Source: Pseudomonas sp. B28(2017) (lineage in GTDB: Bacteria; Pseudomonadota; Gammaproteobacteria; Pseudomonadales; Pseudomonadaceae). From it: a stretch of 64,000 bases of DNA. The notes under the pieces were generated by a model, which was not told the DNA's origin, made no database searches, and was given only the letters and a program-made list of their open reading frames with translations. Numbering within the stretch: the stretch's first letter is position 1; every line of letters starts with the position of its first letter. The stretch is taken from the NCBI RefSeq assembly GCF_002113025.1, contig NZ_NEJH01000009.1, forward strand, positions 152,951 to 216,950. Direction: 5' to 3'. Both the position numbers and the translations under genes were made by a program. This document shows, piece by piece, positions 7,915-15,731 of this stretch.

Positions 7915-8667
7915 ATGAAACGCCTGCCACTCGACGACAGCTTCAAGGTCAATCGCAACCCCGTCACCCTGCGCGAAATCGTGCTGGATAAATTGCGAAG
8001 CGCCATCATGAACTTCCAGCTCCTGCCGGGAGACCGTCTGGTCGAACGCGATCTGTGCGATCGCCTGGGCGTCAGCCGTACCTCGGTGCGCGAAGCCCTG
8101 CGTCACCTTGAATCCGAAGGCCTGGTGGAATTCGCCGATGCCAAGGGCCCGCGTGTCGCCATCATTACCCTGGCCGATGCCGTGGACATCTACGAGCTGC
8201 GCTGCGTGCTCGAAGGGCTGATCGTGCAGTTGTTCACCCTGCGCGCCAAGGCCAAGGACATCAAGGCCCTGGAAAAAGCCCTTGAAGAAAACCGCAAGGC
8301 ACTCAAGGACGGCGAACTGCAACAGGTCATCGACTCGGTTCAGGGCTTCTACGACGTGCTGCTCGAAGGTTCGGGCAACCATGTCGCGGCCACTCAGTTG
8401 CGCCAATTGCAGGCACGCATCAGCTACCTGCGCGCGACCTCGGTGTCCCAGGAAAACCGTCGCGGCGCCAGCAACCAGGAAATGGAACGCATGGTCGAAG
8501 CGATCAAGAGCGGAGACCCGCTGGCCGCCCACCAGGCTTGCGTCGACCACGTGCGTGCGGCGGCTGCCGTGGCCCTGGACTACCTCAAGCGCAAGCAGGA
8601 AGAAACCGGCGCCACGCCGCAGATCACCCTGCCCATCGCGTTGAAAGAACCACGCATAGGCCGCTGA
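7915..8667 (+). CDS. GntR-family transcriptional regulator (FCD type)
   Basis: 250 residues from ATG 7915; an in-frame ATG-less extension upstream is not supported. The N-terminal winged HTH is clear (LREIVLDKLRSAIMNFQLLPGDRLVERDL then LGVSRTSVREALRHLESEGLV). The C-terminal all-helical FCD effector domain follows, with metal-site residues of that family spread over residues 100-220. Most such proteins repress the operon they belong to and are released by a pathway metabolite. The perfect palindrome at 2413-2424 in front of the operon is the natural operator candidate. Confidence 0.93.
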   Translation: MKRLPLDDSFKVNRNPVTLREIVLDKLRSAIMNFQLLPGDRLVERDLCDRLGVSRTSVREALRHLESEGLVEFADAKGPRVAIITLADAVDIYELRCVLEGLIVQLFTLRAKAKDIKALEKALEENRKALKDGELQQVIDSVQGFYDVLLEGSGNHVAATQLRQLQARISYLRATSVSQENRRGASNQEMERMVEAIKSGDPLAAHQACVDHVRAAAAVALDYLKRKQEETGATPQITLPIALKEPRIGR

Positions 8668-8668
8668 G

Positions 8669-9232
8669 ATGTTCAGCCCGAGCTTTTGCCCCAGGTGCGG
8701 CAGCGCTGATCTCGGTCAGCAGGTGCCGCCGGGCGATACGCACGAGCGCCTGATGTGCCGCGGCTGCGGTTACATCCATTACGTCAATCCGAAAATCATT
8801 GCCGGCTGCATCATCGAACAGGACGGCAAGTACCTCTTGTGCCAGCGCGCCATCCCGCCACGCCCCGGCACCTGGACCCTGCCGGCGGGCTTCATGGAAA
8901 CCGGCGAGACCACCGAGCAGGCGGCCTTGCGCGAAGTCTGGGAAGAAAGCGGCGTGCGCGCGGAAATCGTCTCGCCCTACTCGATTTTCAGCGTGCCGCA
9001 GATCAGCGAGGTGTACATCATCTTCCGCGCCATCGCGTTGGAGATCACCGGCCAGTATGGTCCGGAAACCCTCGACTACAAATTCTTCGCGCCCGAGGAC
9101 ATTCCCTGGGACAGCATCTACTACCCGGCGATCCGGCAGATCCTCGAGCGTTATATCGATGAGCGTCAGGCTGGGGTCTATGGCATCTACATGGGCAATG
9201 ACGACAGCGGGAAGATTCACTTTATTCGCTGA
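8669..9232 (+). CDS. NUDIX hydrolase with N-terminal zinc ribbon
   Basis: 187 residues. Cys pairs C7/C10 and C30/C33 form a zinc ribbon, followed by a complete Nudix box at about residues 74-96 (GFMETGE...REVWEESGV), the metal-binding and catalytic motif for cleaving X-linked nucleoside diphosphates. The arrangement resembles the C-terminal part of NudC-type NADH pyrophosphatases but is shorter. It starts one base after the GntR stop, so it is cotranscribed with it. A housekeeping role in nucleotide clean-up is more likely than a role in the pathway. Confidence 0.93.
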   Translation: MFSPSFCPRCGSADLGQQVPPGDTHERLMCRGCGYIHYVNPKIIAGCIIEQDGKYLLCQRAIPPRPGTWTLPAGFMETGETTEQAALREVWEESGVRAEIVSPYSIFSVPQISEVYIIFRAIALEITGQYGPETLDYKFFAPEDIPWDSIYYPAIRQILERYIDERQAGVYGIYMGNDDSGKIHFIR

Positions 9233-9258
9233 TGGGTGTCCTGTCTTTTGTTGTCCGG

Positions 9259-9842
9259 GTACATATCCATTTCTATGGTAAAGGCCACTTATGGTTCCGC
9301 CCTGACGGCGGGTCACTTGGAAAAGCCCCAAGTAACCAAGGGCTCTTGCCCCTGACGTTCGGCCTCTCGAGGGGGCAAGAAGATCAAAAGCCAAAGCCAA
9401 AGCCTGCTGGCCGGCCTGATCGCAATTGAACGCGCTTCCCTGTAGGAGCGAGCCTGCTCCCACAGAAGAGCAGAGCAGAGCAAGTCGGCGAACACCCGCT
9501 CTGCTCCTCACCACTCAACAGGCCGAGCGTTAGCTCGCCTGCCGTTCTTGATCTTGATCCACCCGCCCCCTCGGCAGGCTGAGCGGAGGTGTTCATCCGG
9601 GGATGGGCGCGCAGCGCCGTTCGACGCAGTCGAACTCATTGCATGCAGGTCGCGCGCAGCCGACCGGAGGGCAATGCCCCCGGATGAATACCGGAGCGAA
9701 GGAACCCCGAGCCCTGGCGAGGGGCCGGACGTTCGGGGCGAGCGTTTTTTTTGCTTACTTTTTTTGAGGCGCTTGTCAAAAAAGTGAGTCGCCGTAAGGG
9801 CGAAACCGCCAGCCGCCGTTACCGAAAAAAACGGATATGTAC
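9259..9842. repeat. Dispersed Pseudomonas intergenic element with ~59-bp inverted ends
   Basis: The left end (9259-9317, GTACATATCC...GGTTCCGCCCTGACGGCGGGTCACT) and the right end (9784-9842, GTGAGTCGCCGTAAGGGCGAAACC...GGATATGTAC) are inverted copies with roughly three quarters identity. Between them lie GC-rich palindromic stretches, a REP and a T-rich stretch at 9747-9768. The end sequences are ones I recognise as recurring many times in fluorescent Pseudomonas genomes. No convincing gene is present; open frames within it have no recognisable protein content. Confidence 0.75.
9441..9464. repeat. REP element inside the intergenic repeat
   Basis: TGTAGGAGCGAGCCTGCTCCCACA is an imperfect palindrome of the common Pseudomonas REP form. 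Confidence 0.75.
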
Positions 9843-10020
9843 TCAGTCAGGCCGCCTTCGCAAGCAAGCTGAACTGGCCAACGGATTGACGGCCGCTTTT
9901 AGATAACAGCACTACGCCATCCATCGTTAAAAACTGTCGGACTTTGCAGCTAATTCGTTATTAACCCGGTGACTCAAACCTGACACACTCAGCTACAACC
10001 CTTGTATTTCAAGGCCCACG

Positions 10021-10038
10021 ACCGCCTGGCGGTTTTTT
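10021..10038 (+). terminator. Weak hairpin plus T run in the gap before the polysaccharide operon
   Basis: ACCGC/GCGGT with a 3-nt loop followed by six T. The rest of 9843-10181 holds no gene. TTGACA-like hexamers occur at about 10081 and 10134, but I cannot match either to a good -10, so the operon promoter is not assigned. Confidence 0.4.
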
Positions 10039-10181
10039 GAGATTTTCGCCGAACAAACAAAATCGGGGGGGCTTGCCCATTTGACATACCGGCCTGCCGA
10101 CACGATTCGCCGAAGCTGGTCTATACCCCCTTTTGACAGTCTTGAGTTGTAAATCTCCACCGTCTTACGAGGCACGCAAAT

Positions 10182-11534
10182 ATGGACGTGAGCGTATTTG
10201 GTACAGGCTATGTTGGCCTGATACAAGCAGCGGCACTGGCCGATGTCGGACATCGCGTCCTGTGTGTCGACATCGATCCGAACAAGATCCGGCAACTGCA
10301 ACAAGCCGTGCCACCGATCAGTGAGCCGGGGTTGCCCGGCACCCTTGAAGAAAACATCAAGGCCGGTCGCCTGCTCTTCACCACCCAGGCCAGCGATGCG
10401 GTGGAGCACGCCGAGCTGATTTTCATTGCCGTCGGTACGCCCGCCGACGAAGACGGTTCAGCCGACCTCAGCCATGTGCTGAACGTGGCCCGGCAGATCG
10501 CCAGTTTCATGGAGGCCGACCGCACCCTGATCATCAAGTCCACAGTGCCGGTCGGTACCGCGGATCAGGTCAGCGCTACTGCCGTTGAAGAGCTGCAGCG
10601 CCGCGGCAAAGGTTCGCTGAAGGTACGGGTGGTGTCCAACCCGGAGTTTCTCAAGGAAGGCAGTGCCCTGGCCGATTGCATGCGCCCGGACCGGATCATC
10701 GTCGGCACCGGTGACGATCAGGCCCGTGATCAGATGAGCGAGCTCTACGCGCCATTCTGCCGCAACCACGACAAATTGATGTTCATGGACAACCGCAGCG
10801 CCGAGCTGACCAAGTACGCGGCGAACGCAATGCTGGCCACGCGCATCAGTTTCATGAACGAACTGGCCAACCTCACCGAGTTGTTGGGGGCCGATATCGA
10901 AGCCGTGCGCAAAGGCATCGGTTCGGACCCGCGCATCGGTTACCACTTCATCTACCCCGGTTGCGGCTTCGGCGGTTCGTGCTTCCCCAAGGACCTGCGC
11001 GCCCTGTTGCACACCGCCGAACATGCCGGAATGCCCCTGAAATTGCTGCGTAGCGTGACCGAGGTCAACGACCATCAGCGGCATATTCTGTTCAGCAAAC
11101 TCAAGGCGCAATTTCCCGGTGGACTGGCCGGCAAGTCCATCGCCGTGTGGGGCCTGGCGTTCAAGCCCAACACCGATGACATGCGCGAAGCACCCAGCCG
11201 CTACCTGATGGAAGCACTCTGGGCCGAAGGCGCGAGCGTGCAGGCCTACGACCCGGAAGCCATGTCCGAATGCCGGCGCATTTACGGTTACCGAGATGAC
11301 CTGCACCTGTGCGCCACCCGCGATGACACACTCGAAGACGCTGACGCCCTGGTGATCTGCACCGAGTGGAAGAACTTCCGCGTGGTCGACTTCGACATGT
11401 TGGCGAGCAAACTGCGTCAACGGGTGATCGTGGACGGACGCAACCTGTACAGCCCGGAACAGGCGGCCGCCGCCGGCCTGCACTACAGCGGCATTGGCTT
11501 GCGTCACATCGTGCCCGAGGCCGTACGTCCATGA
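10182..11534 (+). CDS. ugd: UDP-glucose 6-dehydrogenase
   Basis: 450 residues. The N-terminal Rossmann motif GTGYVGL begins the protein, the central dimerisation helix is in the EEN...TKYAANAMLATRISFMNE region, and the catalytic Cys is in GCGFGGSCFPKDLRAL. The C-terminal UDP-binding domain includes GLAFKPNTDDMREAPS. It makes UDP-glucuronate from UDP-glucose, an acidic sugar donor. GDP-mannose dehydrogenase (AlgD) belongs to the same superfamily and is less likely given the length and neighbours. First gene of the exopolysaccharide operon; its stop overlaps the start of an epimerase remnant. Confidence 0.92.
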   Translation: MDVSVFGTGYVGLIQAAALADVGHRVLCVDIDPNKIRQLQQAVPPISEPGLPGTLEENIKAGRLLFTTQASDAVEHAELIFIAVGTPADEDGSADLSHVLNVARQIASFMEADRTLIIKSTVPVGTADQVSATAVEELQRRGKGSLKVRVVSNPEFLKEGSALADCMRPDRIIVGTGDDQARDQMSELYAPFCRNHDKLMFMDNRSAELTKYAANAMLATRISFMNELANLTELLGADIEAVRKGIGSDPRIGYHFIYPGCGFGGSCFPKDLRALLHTAEHAGMPLKLLRSVTEVNDHQRHILFSKLKAQFPGGLAGKSIAVWGLAFKPNTDDMREAPSRYLMEALWAEGASVQAYDPEAMSECRRIYGYRDDLHLCATRDDTLEDADALVICTEWKNFRVVDFDMLASKLRQRVIVDGRNLYSPEQAAAAGLHYSGIGLRHIVPEAVRP

Positions 11535-11629
11535 AGACTCTCGTCACGGGAGCGGCCGGTTTCCAGCCGTGTATCGAACTGGATGAGGGACTGGGGCGCT
11601 TCGTTGCCTGGTTCCGCACTGACTACTGA
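11531..11629 (+). pseudogene. Remnant of a NAD-dependent sugar epimerase, internal in-frame deletion
   Basis: A 32-codon frame begins MKTLVTGAAGF, the standard start and glycine-rich NAD motif of UDP-glucuronate/UDP-hexose 4-epimerases. It continues directly into GLGRFVAWFRTDY followed by stop, the usual ending of the same family. About 300 residues between these ends are missing. The start overlaps the ugd stop (ATGA), as expected if the complete gene was translationally coupled to ugd. The product cannot be an enzyme. The reading is inference from family knowledge of both ends; each end is short, so a search against complete homologues would settle it. Confidence 0.72.
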
Positions 11630-11675
11630 CTACCTGTCGCCCACGCCGCAAGCGGCTGAACACTGCGGAGGATTT

Positions 11676-12422
11676 ATGTCCGGACACGAAAAAAGTGTGC
11701 CTGTTACCCATATGCGCAGGGACAAGCGCCTGGACCCCGAACAGCGCATGCGCATGGATGCCGCCATCCACATGCAGGGCTGTGGCTGGTTGACCGGTCG
11801 CGAAGGTGGCCGGCCGTGGACCCTGTCGCGCACCAACCGCGTCCTGGCCTGCTGCGTCGCGCTGCTGGTCCTGGTGCTGATTTCCCCGGTGCTGCTGGGG
11901 CTGGCGCTGGCCATCAAGCTCACCAGCCCGGGGCCGGTGATGTTCGTGCAGAAACGCACCGGTTATCGCGGCCGCATGTTCGGCATGTACAAGTTCCGCA
12001 CCATGGTCGCCAACGCCGAGGAGCTCAAGGAGTCCCTGCGGCACCTGAACAAGCACGGCGCCGACGCCATCGATTTCAAGATCGACAAGGACCCGCGCAT
12101 CACCGGTATTGGCGCCTTCCTGCGGCGCACCAGTCTCGACGAGCTGCCGAACCTGATCAACGTGGTGACCGGCGACATGCGGCTGGTAGGTCCCAGGCCG
12201 ACTTCGTTCAATGCCTACCGCTACAAGAACAAACACCTCGCGCGCCTGAGCATCTACCCCGGCATGACCGGCCTGTGGCAAATCTCCGGGCGCAGCAACA
12301 TCGATTTCGACCAGCGCGTCGAACTGGACCTCACCTACATTGCCCAGCAAAGCCTGCTGCTTGATTTGAAGATTCTGCTGAAAACCCCGTTCAAGGTTTT
12401 CAGCGGCCATGGAGCGAGTTGA
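11676..12422 (+). CDS. Initiating sugar-1-phosphate transferase (bacterial sugar transferase family)
   Basis: 248 residues from ATG 11676, chosen for GGAGG at 11667-11671; the frame is open further upstream without a matching ribosome site. One membrane segment at about residues 55-78 is followed by the catalytic core with KFRTM, DELPNLINVVTGDMRLVGPRP and GMTGLWQISGRS, all diagnostic of the family that moves a hexose-1-phosphate to undecaprenyl phosphate. It lacks the extra N-terminal membrane domain of WcaJ/WbaP and resembles the short ExoY form. It should start repeat-unit synthesis at the inner membrane. Confidence 0.93.
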   Translation: MSGHEKSVPVTHMRRDKRLDPEQRMRMDAAIHMQGCGWLTGREGGRPWTLSRTNRVLACCVALLVLVLISPVLLGLALAIKLTSPGPVMFVQKRTGYRGRMFGMYKFRTMVANAEELKESLRHLNKHGADAIDFKIDKDPRITGIGAFLRRTSLDELPNLINVVTGDMRLVGPRPTSFNAYRYKNKHLARLSIYPGMTGLWQISGRSNIDFDQRVELDLTYIAQQSLLLDLKILLKTPFKVFSGHGAS

Positions 12423-13070
12423 ATGGACGGTTCAACGGCCAAAAGCCTCAGTATTACCAGCCCGAGCGAGTCCAACCTGACATCGACCGTACTCGACCAG
12501 AACCTGCGGATCCTTCTCCTGACCGCCGCCAACCCCGGCGCGGGCACCACCACCAGCGCCCTGGCGCTGGCCAGTCAACTGGCGAAGATGAGCAGCGGCC
12601 TGGTGCTGCTGGTGGATGCCAGCCAGTCGGCGACCAACCTCACACAACAGTTGGGATTGAACAAGGAACGGGGGTTTCGCGACTTGTTGTTCAACACCCA
12701 GAGCCCGCCCTTGTTACAAGACTGCGTGGTGGATGTCTCCAGCCTGCCTTTTCACGTTCTGCCATTCGGCCGCTACTCCCGTGGCAACGAACACCTGACA
12801 CCCGAGCGCCTGAGCCCGCTGCTCGATCAACTCGGCATCCGCTACCGCTTCGTGGTGATCGACGGCGACGCGGTGTATTCGGCCACCGACACCCTGGTCA
12901 TCAGCACCCAGGTGGACGGCGTGGTCCTGGTCGTGCGCTCGGAAGACACCCGCTGGGAAGTGGCCCAGGCCGCGGTCCAGCGCCTGAGCCAGGCCGGGGC
13001 AAAAATGGTCGGCAGCGTGTTCAACCGACGCAAGTACTACATGCCCGAATGGCTGTACAGAAACCTGTGA
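12423..13070 (+). CDS. CpsD/CapB-like P-loop ATPase with a degenerate Walker A motif
   Basis: 215 residues in the BY-kinase/ParA-like fold, lying next to the OPX and Wzz genes as usual for capsule tyrosine kinases. The Walker A' motif VLLVDAS (residues 61-67) and VVIDGD are present. The Walker A position reads NPGAGTTTS (37-45), with Thr42 where the invariant Lys should be. The C-terminus has only scattered Tyr (KYYMPEWLYRNL), not a long Tyr cluster. It may bind nucleotide poorly or serve as a regulatory, non-kinase partner of the Wzz-like protein at 14139. Start overlaps the previous stop closely. Confidence 0.8.
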   Translation: MDGSTAKSLSITSPSESNLTSTVLDQNLRILLLTAANPGAGTTTSALALASQLAKMSSGLVLLVDASQSATNLTQQLGLNKERGFRDLLFNTQSPPLLQDCVVDVSSLPFHVLPFGRYSRGNEHLTPERLSPLLDQLGIRYRFVVIDGDAVYSATDTLVISTQVDGVVLVVRSEDTRWEVAQAAVQRLSQAGAKMVGSVFNRRKYYMPEWLYRNL

Positions 13071-13092
13071 GCAATCAGACAAGGATGACGCC

Positions 13093-14124
13093 ATGAACGC
13101 CAGGATGCTTGTTCTGCTTTTGCTGCCCCTTGCAGGTTGCTCCAGCACTTCCTCCGACGAATCCCAAAGCATGCCGGTGCAAATCCTCACGGCCCCACCG
13201 GCCATCGCCCAGGCCACTGACGTGCCCAAGGTCGAGCAGACCCTGCGCCCACAGGATGTGCTGGACGTGATCTTCCACATCAGCACCAGTGGCTCGGCCG
13301 CCTATCGCGTGCAGTCCGGGGACACGATCGCGCTGAACTTCACCGCCGCCAGCCAGTTCAACGGCAACCAACTGGTGCTGCCCGATGGCACCATCGAACT
13401 GCCGGGGGCCCACACCACGGTGAAAGTCGAGGGCCTGACCCGCGATGAAGCACGGGACGCGATTCAGCGCGCCTACGATCGCAAACAGCTGTTCCAGCCC
13501 AACCGCAATCAGCTGTCAGTGATGGTGGTGAACCCGCTGGCCAGTGAGTGGAGCCTCAAGTCCGCGCTCAACCACCCCGCCACCGGCATGAGCCGGGAAA
13601 TCACCGTGGGCACCGACGGCTACGCCAGTTTCCCGGAAATCGGCGCCGTGCCGCTGCAAGGCATGACCCTCAACCAGCTGGAGGCCTACCTCAATAAACG
13701 CTACGCCACCCTGCCGGGGCGCATGACCGTGGACGTGCTGCTCAAGTCCACCGCCGGCAACGAAATCTATGTACTGGGTGAAGTCGGCCAGCCGGGCTCC
13801 TACCCGATCCGCCGCCCGGTGTCGGTGCTCGAAGCCCTGAGCATGGCCCGCGGTTCCAACGTCAAGGCACGCCTGGACTCGGTGATGATCATGCGGCGCA
13901 GCGGCAACCAGGTGGTCGCGCACCGTTACGACGTGGAAAAAGCCTTGTCCGGCGACGCCAGCCAGATCGCCTACCTGCAAGCGGACGACATGCTGTACGT
14001 GCCCAAGACCAAACTGGCCAGCGCCGGTGAGCTCGCGCGGCAACTGGCGGATGTCGTGTTGTTCCAGGGCATGGGCCTCAGCTTCAGCTACCGCGTCGAC
14101 AACAAAGACGACAGCAGCAACTGA
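13093..14124 (+). CDS. Outer-membrane polysaccharide export lipoprotein (OPX, Wza-like)
   Basis: 343 residues. A lipoprotein signal peptide ends in the lipobox LAGC, so the protein is lipidated at about Cys16. A polysaccharide export domain follows (YRVQSGDTIALNFT ... LPDGTIELPG), with a second repeat (TVGTDGYASFPEIGAVPLQGMT) and an SLBB-type domain (EIYVLGEVGQPGSYPI). It would form the outer-membrane channel for the exported polymer and pair with the Wzz-like protein encoded 15 bp downstream. Confidence 0.93.
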   Translation: MNARMLVLLLLPLAGCSSTSSDESQSMPVQILTAPPAIAQATDVPKVEQTLRPQDVLDVIFHISTSGSAAYRVQSGDTIALNFTAASQFNGNQLVLPDGTIELPGAHTTVKVEGLTRDEARDAIQRAYDRKQLFQPNRNQLSVMVVNPLASEWSLKSALNHPATGMSREITVGTDGYASFPEIGAVPLQGMTLNQLEAYLNKRYATLPGRMTVDVLLKSTAGNEIYVLGEVGQPGSYPIRRPVSVLEALSMARGSNVKARLDSVMIMRRSGNQVVAHRYDVEKALSGDASQIAYLQADDMLYVPKTKLASAGELARQLADVVLFQGMGLSFSYRVDNKDDSSN

Positions 14125-14138
14125 CTCTCAGGTGACCC

Positions 14139-15731
14139 ATGAATCCAAAGGAAAACTACCTGCATGAGTTCTTCAGGATCTTCTTCGCCAACAAGCAGCT
14201 GGTGAAGCGAGTCTTCCTGGTCTTTGCTGTGATCGCCGTGATCTTGCCGCTGTTGCTCAAGCAGAGTTTCGATATCACCGCCCAGGTGATCGTGCAGTCC
14301 AAGAAAATCTCCCAGGGGGATGCCACCAGCACCCTCAACCAGGAAAACGCTTCCTTCATTCCGCCGTCGCTGGCGGACATGGAGACCGAGAGCAATATCC
14401 TGCGTTCGCCGGCCTTGATCCGCCAGACCATCGGCCAGTTACGCGAAAAGGGTGAGTACACGCTGCCCGTGAGCGCCTTCAACAAACTGCTGCTGCAGCC
14501 GTTCAAACGGTTTGTGAGCAACCCCGTTCGCGAGCACGTGATCAACCCGGTTCGCGGCCTGCTCGGTCTGCAGACCGATCCGGTACGCGACACCGTGCTT
14601 GATGCCCTCACGCAGCAAGCGTCCGCTGCCCTGAAGGTGGAAACCTTGCCGGGCTCCAACGTGATCTCGATCGTCTACCGCTTCCCTGACCCGGCCCAGG
14701 GCACCCGATTCGTCACCGCCCTGCTGCAAAATTACCTGGTCAGCCGCCAGGAAATGCAATCCATCGACCTGCCGCAGAGCTTCTACGAAACCAAGAAGTT
14801 GCAGTACCAGGTGCGTCTCGATGGCCTGGAAGCCAATCGCCTGGCCTTGCTCGAAAGCATCGGCTCGTCCGACCCCAAGGAAGAAATCACATTCCGCCTC
14901 AATGCGATCAACACCGAGGAGCAGGCGCTCAACCTGTATCAGGACCGACTGCTGCAAAGCCAGCGCTGGCTCGATTACCTGAAAACCAGCCTGGCGACCG
15001 CCAACAACGCCAGATTCACCGACTACACCTTCCCCTACACCTTCACCACCACGCTCGACAACGTCGCTTTCGAAGACCGCGAGATCAAGCAACTGGGTGA
15101 ACAACTGACAACCCAGGTCAGCCGCTACAAGGACGACCTGGCGGTCTTTCAGCCCGGCAGTGAGCCGATGCAAATGGCCCGCGATCAAATCATCCGGACC
15201 CGCGGGCAATTCCTGAAGATTGTCAGCAACCGGATTCAGGAGCGCACCAGCGACCTGGCGACGATCAGCTCGGTCATCGAGCAGAAAACCGCGCGCATTG
15301 CCGAGTTCAAGAATCGCATCCACCAGTTGCAGGAAACCCGGAGCAAGCTGCGGCAGATGGACACCGAAATCAACGCGCTGCACAAGGCGTTCGGCACCTA
15401 TGCCCAGCGTTTCGCCGAAAGCAGCACGGCGCGCGCGCTGGACAACGACCTGTCCAACGCACGGGTGCTCAGCCCGCCGTTCGAACCGACCGAAGCGGCG
15501 TTCCCCAAGCCGATGCTGATCATTCCGTTCGGGCTGTTCACCGGTCTGCTGCTGGCGATTGCCCTGGTCTATGTACGTGAGTTCTTCGACCACCGCTTCA
15601 AGCACCCTGCGCAAATCACCCATGAACTGGGCTTGCCGGTGCTGCTGGTGATCAACGATCAAAGCACCCGGCCGAACAACCCGCACAAGAAATGGACTGT
15701 GCCGGCCCTCGTGCATTGGGTGCGCAATTGA
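14139..15731 (+). CDS. Wzz/GumC-like polysaccharide co-polymerase
   Basis: 530 residues. Membrane segments lie at about 23-42 and 461-482, bracketing a large periplasmic domain with long coiled-coil helices (from about 200 to 440), the arrangement of polysaccharide co-polymerases. The segment after the second membrane helix is short and carries no kinase domain, so the separate ATPase-like protein at 12423 is its likely cytoplasmic partner. It should set chain length and link Wzy polymerisation to the OPX channel. Confidence 0.9.
   Translation: MNPKENYLHEFFRIFFANKQLVKRVFLVFAVIAVILPLLLKQSFDITAQVIVQSKKISQGDATSTLNQENASFIPPSLADMETESNILRSPALIRQTIGQLREKGEYTLPVSAFNKLLLQPFKRFVSNPVREHVINPVRGLLGLQTDPVRDTVLDALTQQASAALKVETLPGSNVISIVYRFPDPAQGTRFVTALLQNYLVSRQEMQSIDLPQSFYETKKLQYQVRLDGLEANRLALLESIGSSDPKEEITFRLNAINTEEQALNLYQDRLLQSQRWLDYLKTSLATANNARFTDYTFPYTFTTTLDNVAFEDREIKQLGEQLTTQVSRYKDDLAVFQPGSEPMQMARDQIIRTRGQFLKIVSNRIQERTSDLATISSVIEQKTARIAEFKNRIHQLQETRSKLRQMDTEINALHKAFGTYAQRFAESSTARALDNDLSNARVLSPPFEPTEAAFPKPMLIIPFGLFTGLLLAIALVYVREFFDHRFKHPAQITHELGLPVLLVINDQSTRPNNPHKKWTVPALVHWVRN

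Noticed and set aside
10081..10145. Sigma-70 promoter for the exopolysaccharide operon at the TTGACA-like hexamers
   Set aside because: Neither hexamer has a good -10 at 16-18 bases; an AlgU-type GAACTT/TCTGA pair was not found either.
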